A stretch of 60,000 nt of DNA from Takakia lepidozioides (lineage: Eukaryota > Streptophyta > Takakiopsida > Takakiales > Takakiaceae). The stretch covers positions 38,938,001 through 38,998,000 of the forward strand of contig CM060731.1 of NCBI GenBank assembly GCA_030704615.1, read 5' to 3'. Below are positions 57,801 through 60,000 of this stretch, piece by piece. The notes under the pieces were generated by a model. The model had not been told where the DNA came from. It saw only the letters and a list, made by a program, of their open reading frames with translations, and made no database searches. Each line of letters begins with the position of its first letter. The first letter of the stretch is position 1. The position numbers and the translations under genes are program-made.

Positions 57801-60000
57801 TACCTCAGGTTTAGCCGCAGTCCGCCATAAACTGCTTATTTCGCTGATGTGTAGCCTGCTCAGGCTGATTCGTCATATTAGGTTTGCCCTACGACCGGGT
57901 GATTGCACTTCACCTGGCGCCCTGTGATGCTGCACTATTCTCCCGTTGAGGTTTTTTGGAGTGTAGGCCAACCCTCATCGTTTTTCTTTCAGTCCACAGG
58001 TCCTCAATGGCTTAGTAACCTAGAGATGAGCCTTGGTTATGCCAATCATGACTTCCCTCTTCATGGTTCGGGTATCAATCTCTTCTTAGCGTCTAGAGAG
58101 TGAGCTTTTTCCACTCTCCCTCCTCCATTCTTTTTTACTAGCGTTTTGCGGTGGTAACGGAGTAATCTTCCATAATAGGAATCTTCCCGGAGACTCTATC
58201 CTGGAGAGTGAAGTTGGCAATGGAGAATTCTTATTGGAGGGGGTTCTCGGGTTTCGCGCTACGCACAATGATCCTTCTGCAACGTACATGAGAGTGGTAT
58301 TTACATGAGTCCAGCGTACGCGGCCACCGGACTATGTTGGTCACTGATTTCAATCAGGACCTTTTCACCGACAAGTGGTGGTCGCGTCATGTCGCTATGA
58401 AGCTCTACCGTTCACGTTTTCTAGCTTTTTACGCTTCCTATTGTCTAAACACATGACCCTCATCCTGTAGTGCGTTGATTTTTTAAGCTGATCACTCTTC
58501 TTTTTCAATTGTGCAATGCGGGACTATGGACCAGAGACGGTGGCGTGAGTGGTAGAAAGGGTGGGCATCTTATCAGTCTTAAGAGTTTGACATATGTCAG
58601 CACATGATCAAATCTTATCATTTGATTTCACCGTTGAGACACCGTTGTGTTGATTTCCTAAGGTTTGACTTGAGTCAATTAGTGACAATGGGGTCGTTGA
58701 GTTGCAGGTGACACGAGCTTTGAATCGGCTCTATGCGAAGTTCATTAAACGGAACACAAAATTTGATGGCAAGGTACATATCTTCATGATTTTTCCATAC
58801 GATCACAGTAGTGTAAATCAAGTATTTTTCTACATGTTTTTCTCATGTGTAACTTTTGTCTTGCTTTTTCTTTTCTTTGTCTTTCTTATATCCTGCCTTC
58901 CTGTTGTCAGGTGGACATATGCTGCGCTGGCAAGGGCTTTCATCCATTTGTGAAAGTGTGGTGTTCTGGGTTCTCGGAGTTGGTGGGAAACTCACTCAAA
59001 AATCTGTGCTTGTTCCTTCTCCAGGTTTCACTCTATGGACACTCGTTGGGAAGTGTGCTGACATACGATATTCTTTGCCACCAGGACACGTTGACATCAG
59101 CTTTTCCTGTTCAAGACATCAATGCCTCAATCACCCGAAATAATGAGTGGGAAGAAGACACTAAGATAGATCAACTTCCAGCTGCTATAGAGGATCAGAG
59201 GGGGCTGCAAAATGTCTGTGGTACTGATGGTTCTGACCCTGGAGTCAGTACCTCTGCGAGTAAAGATGCTGCTCTTGCGGACTCTCCCCCAGTTGATGCC
59301 ACACCAGAGGTCGCAGAGAAAGATGATGCCACACCAGAGATCACAGAGAAAGACCAGCCCTTGCAGGTTATGGATGCTGTGACAGAGGCTGTTGGTATAG
59401 TTCCTGATAAGAAGGAGCTTATGGAGGTTGAGAAACTGCAAGCGGAGGTAAATCAAATTCACCTAACTACCCTAGCACGTGGACTTTACCAATAGTTGTT
59501 TTGGGGTTGATTTAATGGTTTGAACCAACCTGAGTCTACTCCTGGGACATCAATATTGAGGCAACAATGAGCTTTGTGTGCTTTACTGGTAGGAGGATTT
59601 ACCCTCACAACATTGCTTCCATGCTCTGCAGGTCACTGCTCTTCGAGAAAGGCTGAGGTTACTTGAGGGCAATCAGGGCAATTACAATGCAACCCAAAGC
59701 TCTTCAGAAGGTACTAGGGACCAATTGGAGGAGAGTCCTTTCACTGACGATATGGAAGAGGTTGCACAGCAAGCTCATGACACAAACCAGCCTCCTACAG
59801 CAGATGAGAAGAGACAGAATCATGAAAATGCAAAACAAGAGCATAATGATCAAGAGTTCCTGCAGAGCACTTCAGAGAACGACCATGCATTTGAGCGAGG
59901 TTTAGAATTTGGATCCACGCCAGGGAATTTGGAACCTTCCATCAGCTCACGCAAACAGCATAGACCTTTTATCATATATCCTAAGCTTAAATTCCAGGTT
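48815..60000 (+). CDS. SGR2-like DDHD phospholipase, partial, with frame breaks
   Basis: Exons read: 48815-49262, 49847-49947, 52175-52420, 52515-52670, 52899-52970, 56396-56535, 56790-56854, 57572 to about 57720, 58708-58773, 59025-59447, and 59632 to the window edge. Landmarks in order: GADVRWYFCKTPL, GDYFRFSVRDSLALEAAFLQ, WWKEYAECSEGP, GHWYARKGGLDWLPLRE, TYQPSGLYAARVNLQG, LHARFTGEDDSWEEWL, VRHVVFMVHGIGQ, LNRLYAKFIKRN and the lipase nucleophile site YGHSLGSVLTYDILCHQ (GxSxG). Arabidopsis SGR2 is a vacuole-linked phospholipase A1-type protein needed for shoot gravity sensing. The DDHD domain lies past the window. Exon 6 (near 56475-56490) and exon 8 (near 57630) each have one extra base in a homopolymer, and the coding part before 58708 is barely readable. 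This is either a pseudogene or an assembly with indel errors. Confidence 0.85.
49985..50053 (+). mobile_element. 69-bp LINE-B tail with perfect target duplication
   Basis: The insert AGGGTTTAGCGGG through GGCTACGGCAAAC to GAGTACAA is flanked by identical 15-base copies of TCTCTAATTTGGTTT (49970-49984 and 50054-50068). This is the footprint of a severely 5'-truncated target-primed insertion, 22 bases past the exon 2 donor of the SGR2-like gene. Confidence 0.9.
50069..52010 (+). mobile_element. Head-to-tail array of LINE family B 3' ends in SGR2-like intron 2
   Basis: At least four successive ORF2 C-terminal ends lie on the same strand, at about 50190-50520, 50575-51255, 51260-51655 and 51656-52005. 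Most repeat a finger-like block (CLMCGxxxDNIHxL then HQRVTLFRN), a TNFQxLEAxP segment and the tail ending TATGAGTAC. The second copy also has SWRKSVEEIFKYLNI. All are broken. A diverged tail (50110-50180) precedes the first. Repeated insertion at older tails, or tandem duplication, would explain the array. Confidence 0.8.
53010..53470 (-). mobile_element. LINE family B copy in SGR2-like intron 5
   Basis: On the plus-strand view it starts TGTACTCATAAGATG with GTTTGCCGTAGCC and continues through the complement of the finger block to a segment matching LKDDLRG (about 53390). It is 5'-truncated and begins about 40 bases past exon 5. Confidence 0.8.
53480..55510 (-). mobile_element. LINE family A copy with reverse transcriptase remnant in SGR2-like intron 5
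   Basis: The 3' end is at the GAAAT repeat (53486-53500), followed by the family signature CCGCAGAAAGCTCAAAGAGC. Going upstream on the minus strand come the ORF2 end with EIRNAW, the LQAMLGT-type region, GLQVSLSKTKIILFNGQAD (54650-54710), LINVALLAQSPGFLVGW where the catalytic YADD has been lost, HVNVAGECSAEVH, PPDIIYAIRSMYE and LSKAFD (about 55145), and PLFKRVTGSH (about 55390). It is more complete than the copy at 37 kb but frameshifted many times. It lies antisense in a host intron. Confidence 0.85.
57800..58707 (+). other. Degraded stretch within the SGR2-like gene
   Basis: About 60 conserved residues should lie here, but no clean exon is found. Around 58233-58305 the bases read like EGVxGFRA, SATVHE and YMSPAY if several single-base indels are allowed, which resembles the expected segment before the exon at 58708. 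The remainder is unrecognised. Confidence 0.35.

Noticed and set aside
1-60000. CRISPR arrays, rRNA and tRNA genes
   Set aside because: None was seen. The window is eukaryotic nuclear DNA, and no cloverleaf or regular spacer pattern was found by eye.

Overview
This is nuclear DNA of a land plant. It holds a plant-type cryptochrome with a DAS tail, DOG1-domain genes, an mTERF gene, PPR fragments, an RLP4-type malectin/LRR protein and an SGR2-type phospholipase. Spliced genes sit among abundant decayed retroelements, with LINE debris even inside introns. A seedless vascular plant such as a fern is my best guess, but the sequence does not prove it. Exon limits were found by matching GT/AG sites, reading phase and remembered family sequences; no alignment was run.

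Layout. 0.8-2.6 kb: LINE remnant (family C). 2.6-3.8 kb: Ty3/gypsy chromovirus integrase with chromodomain, broken. 5.0-5.9 kb and 8.1-8.2 kb: PPR pseudogene pieces, followed by a 0.55-kb tandem duplication and a LINE-A 3' end. 10.1-15.5 kb, minus strand: a Ty3/gypsy element with an open 1006-codon pol ending in a PHD finger, a broken gag and a probable 3' LTR. 15.5-17.1 kb: two cryptochrome pieces in opposite orientations, the C-terminal one in frame with gag. 19.0-22.0 kb: a second LINE-C copy (zinc-knuckle ORF1, endonuclease remnant). 23.3-25.7 kb (minus) and 29.6-31.7 kb (plus): two divergent three-exon DOG1-domain paralogues with matching introns. 33.1-34.2 kb: a non-autonomous DNA element with TIRs of about 0.3 kb. 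35.9-42.8 kb (minus): an RLP4-like gene with two LINE families in one intron. 45.6-47.9 kb (minus): a single-exon mTERF gene. 48.8 kb to the window end (plus): an SGR2-like gene of at least 11 exons, with LINE-A and LINE-B copies in introns 2 and 5 and frame breaks in its middle exons.

The likely working host genes are the two DOG1-domain genes, the RLP4-like gene, the mTERF gene and possibly the SGR2-like gene. They share no obvious pathway; mTERF and SGR2 are head-to-head and could share a promoter. The most unusual items are the PHD-finger retroelement, the split and inverted cryptochrome joined in frame to gag, and the long-TIR element built from repeated CAATTG palindromes.
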